NCBI GenBank assembly: GCA_050699055.1
Contig: JBOHCT010000097.1
Span: 1 to 15,245 of the forward strand
Direction of reading: 5' to 3'
Source: JBOHCT01 sp050699055
GTDB taxonomy: Bacteria > Actinomycetota > Actinomycetes > Streptosporangiales > JBOHCT01
Length of the DNA: 15,245 nt
Each line of letters begins with the position of its first letter. Position 1 is the stretch's first letter. Positions 14,508-15,245 of the stretch are shown here, piece by piece. The notes under the pieces were generated by a model. The model saw nothing but the letters and a program-made list of their open reading frames with translations. It was not told where the DNA came from and made no database searches. The translations under genes were made by a program, and so were the position numbers.

Positions 14508-15245
14508 CTACTGCTTGAGGCGGTGGTGATGCCTGCAGAGGCAGGCGAGGTTGCAGGGTTCGGTCGCCCCGTCGGGGTAGGCGGTCGTGTGGTCGATGTC
14601 GCAGCGTGTCGCGGGCTGGCGGCAGACGGGGAACCGGCAGGTGACGTCGCGGGCCCGGATGAACTCGCCGAGCACCACGCCGGGAGCGTAGGTGCGGCGG
14701 GACAGCCCGGCCAGGGTGGCGGTGGCGGGGTCGGTGAACGCGAGCCGCCAGGTGGCGTCGGCGGCGATGGCCCGGGCCACGGTCGCGGGGATCGGCCCGT
14801 AGCCGGCCAGCTCGCCTGGGGCGTCGTCCAGGCCGAGGAGGGTGGTGGCGGCGAGGGTCACGTGTGCCCGCGCCCGCGGCGCCGGAACCCCCACGTGGGC
14901 GGCACTGCCTGTGGCGGCACTGCCTGCGTCGGCGTTCCCCGGGTCGGCGTTCCCCGGGTCGGCGTTCCCCGCGTCGGCACCGTCGGTGGGGTCAGTGGGC
15001 GCACCGGGGCTTGCGGATGCCGCGGGCGACGCTCCGGCCGCGCGGGCGAGAGGTGAGGAGAGACCGTGCCGGCCGGTGAGCAGATCCACCAACGCGTCCG
15101 CGCGGCGCTGGTCCATCGTCCGCCCATCGCCGGCAGCGGCCGACATGGTGTTGACGAGTGTGAACATGTCGAGCGCCTGGATGCCGATGTAGATGACCCC
15201 GACCTGCACCGTGTCCCACATCAGCGGCAGCGTGATGAGCCAGAA
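14508..15245 (-). CDS. DUF222-HNH endonuclease family protein (5' end outside window, prematurely stopped)
   Basis: An open frame entering from the right edge (first visible residues FWLITLPLMWDTVQ); at least 245 residues are in the window. The end of the DUF222 domain includes RTMDQRRADALVDLLTGR. A linker rich in Ala, Gly, Asp, Pro and Ser follows, encoded by a 15-bp tandem repeat. Then comes a helical stretch (GPIPATVARAIAADATWRL). The HNH nuclease motif is TCRFPVCRQPATRCDIDH, then NLACLCRHHHRLKQ, with zinc-type cysteines and the DIDH, Asn and HHH elements present. Translation ends at TAG immediately after RLKQ, before the conserved Trp and WTTPTG tail. The catalytic motif survives, so the product may be stable or may be a pseudogene. 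This family is often present in many copies in actinobacterial genomes; its role is unclear. Confidence 0.85.
   Translation of the reverse strand, partial: FWLITLPLMWDTVQVGVIYIGIQALDMFTLVNTMSAAAGDGRTMDQRRADALVDLLTGRHGLSSPLARAAGASPAASASPGAPTDPTDGADAGNADPGNADPGNADAGSAATGSAAHVGVPAPRARAHVTLAATTLLGLDDAPGELAGYGPIPATVARAIAADATWRLAFTDPATATLAGLSRRTYAPGVVLGEFIRARDVTCRFPVCRQPATRCDIDHTTAYPDGATEPCNLACLCRHHHRLKQ
14898..14972. repeat. 15-bp tandem minisatellite, five units, inside the HNH gene
   Basis: Five consecutive 15-bp units on the plus strand. Two are GGCGGCACTGCCTGT/C (14898-14912, 14913-14927) and three are GTCGGCGTTCCCCGG/C (14928-14942, 14943-14957, 14958-14972). On the coding (minus) strand they encode pentapeptides of the form NADPG, NADPG, NADAG, SAATG, SAAHV. 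The period is a multiple of three, so copy changes would keep the frame. Two diverged unit types indicate successive rounds of duplication. Confidence 0.85.

Noticed and set aside
1..15245. Defence island, biosynthetic cluster, CRISPR or mobile element
   Set aside because: No nuclease/helicase or toxin pairs, no large synthases, no spaced repeats, transposase or integrase; the lone HNH gene belongs to a common dispersed family.

Overview
The window is very GC-rich DNA with strong G/C preference at third codon positions, long antisense shadow frames, GTG starts, a PknB-type Ser/Thr kinase and a DUF222-HNH gene. Together these point to a chromosomal region of an actinomycete (Actinomycetota); I cannot name the genus. 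No rRNA, tRNA, CRISPR array, insertion sequence or prophage is visible.

Left third (1-4456, minus strand): five genes with stop/start overlaps of 1, 4, 8 and 11 nt form one operon for trans-4-hydroxy-L-proline catabolism. In transcription order they are a DapA-family deaminase, a proline-racemase-family 4-hydroxyproline 2-epimerase, and the three subunits of a heteromeric D-hydroxyproline dehydrogenase (DadA-like FAD subunit, small [2Fe-2S] subunit, large FAD subunit that runs off the left edge). The deduced route is L-Hyp -> cis-4-hydroxy-D-Pro -> pyrroline-4-hydroxy-2-carboxylate -> 2-ketoglutarate semialdehyde. The final semialdehyde dehydrogenase and a transporter are not in the window.

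Centre (4587-10190, plus strand): diverging from that operon is a NarL/LiaR-type two-component pair (sensor kinase and response regulator, overlapping ATGA). A single-component flavin monooxygenase of the YUCCA/CzcO/ArsO type and a YfcE-like metallophosphoesterase follow. After a 319-bp intergenic region of unusual composition comes a transmembrane Ser/Thr kinase whose outer part is only a Ser/Thr/Pro-rich stalk. The divergent promoter region carries an inverted repeat almost midway between the two starts.

Right third (10200-15245): a 1029-aa FAD + Fe-S + CCG-domain oxidoreductase (minus), convergent with the kinase gene with only 9 bp between stop codons, is divergent from a ribokinase-like PfkB kinase (plus). 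At the right edge a DUF222-HNH endonuclease gene (minus, 5' end outside the window) contains a 15-bp minisatellite and is cut short by an in-frame amber codon. The family's C-terminal tail is still readable in the same frame beyond that stop.

I found no clear previously undescribed system. The most unusual items are the amber-interrupted HNH gene, the minisatellite in its linker, and the regulatory structure in the 4457-4586 and 8411-8729 intergenic regions.
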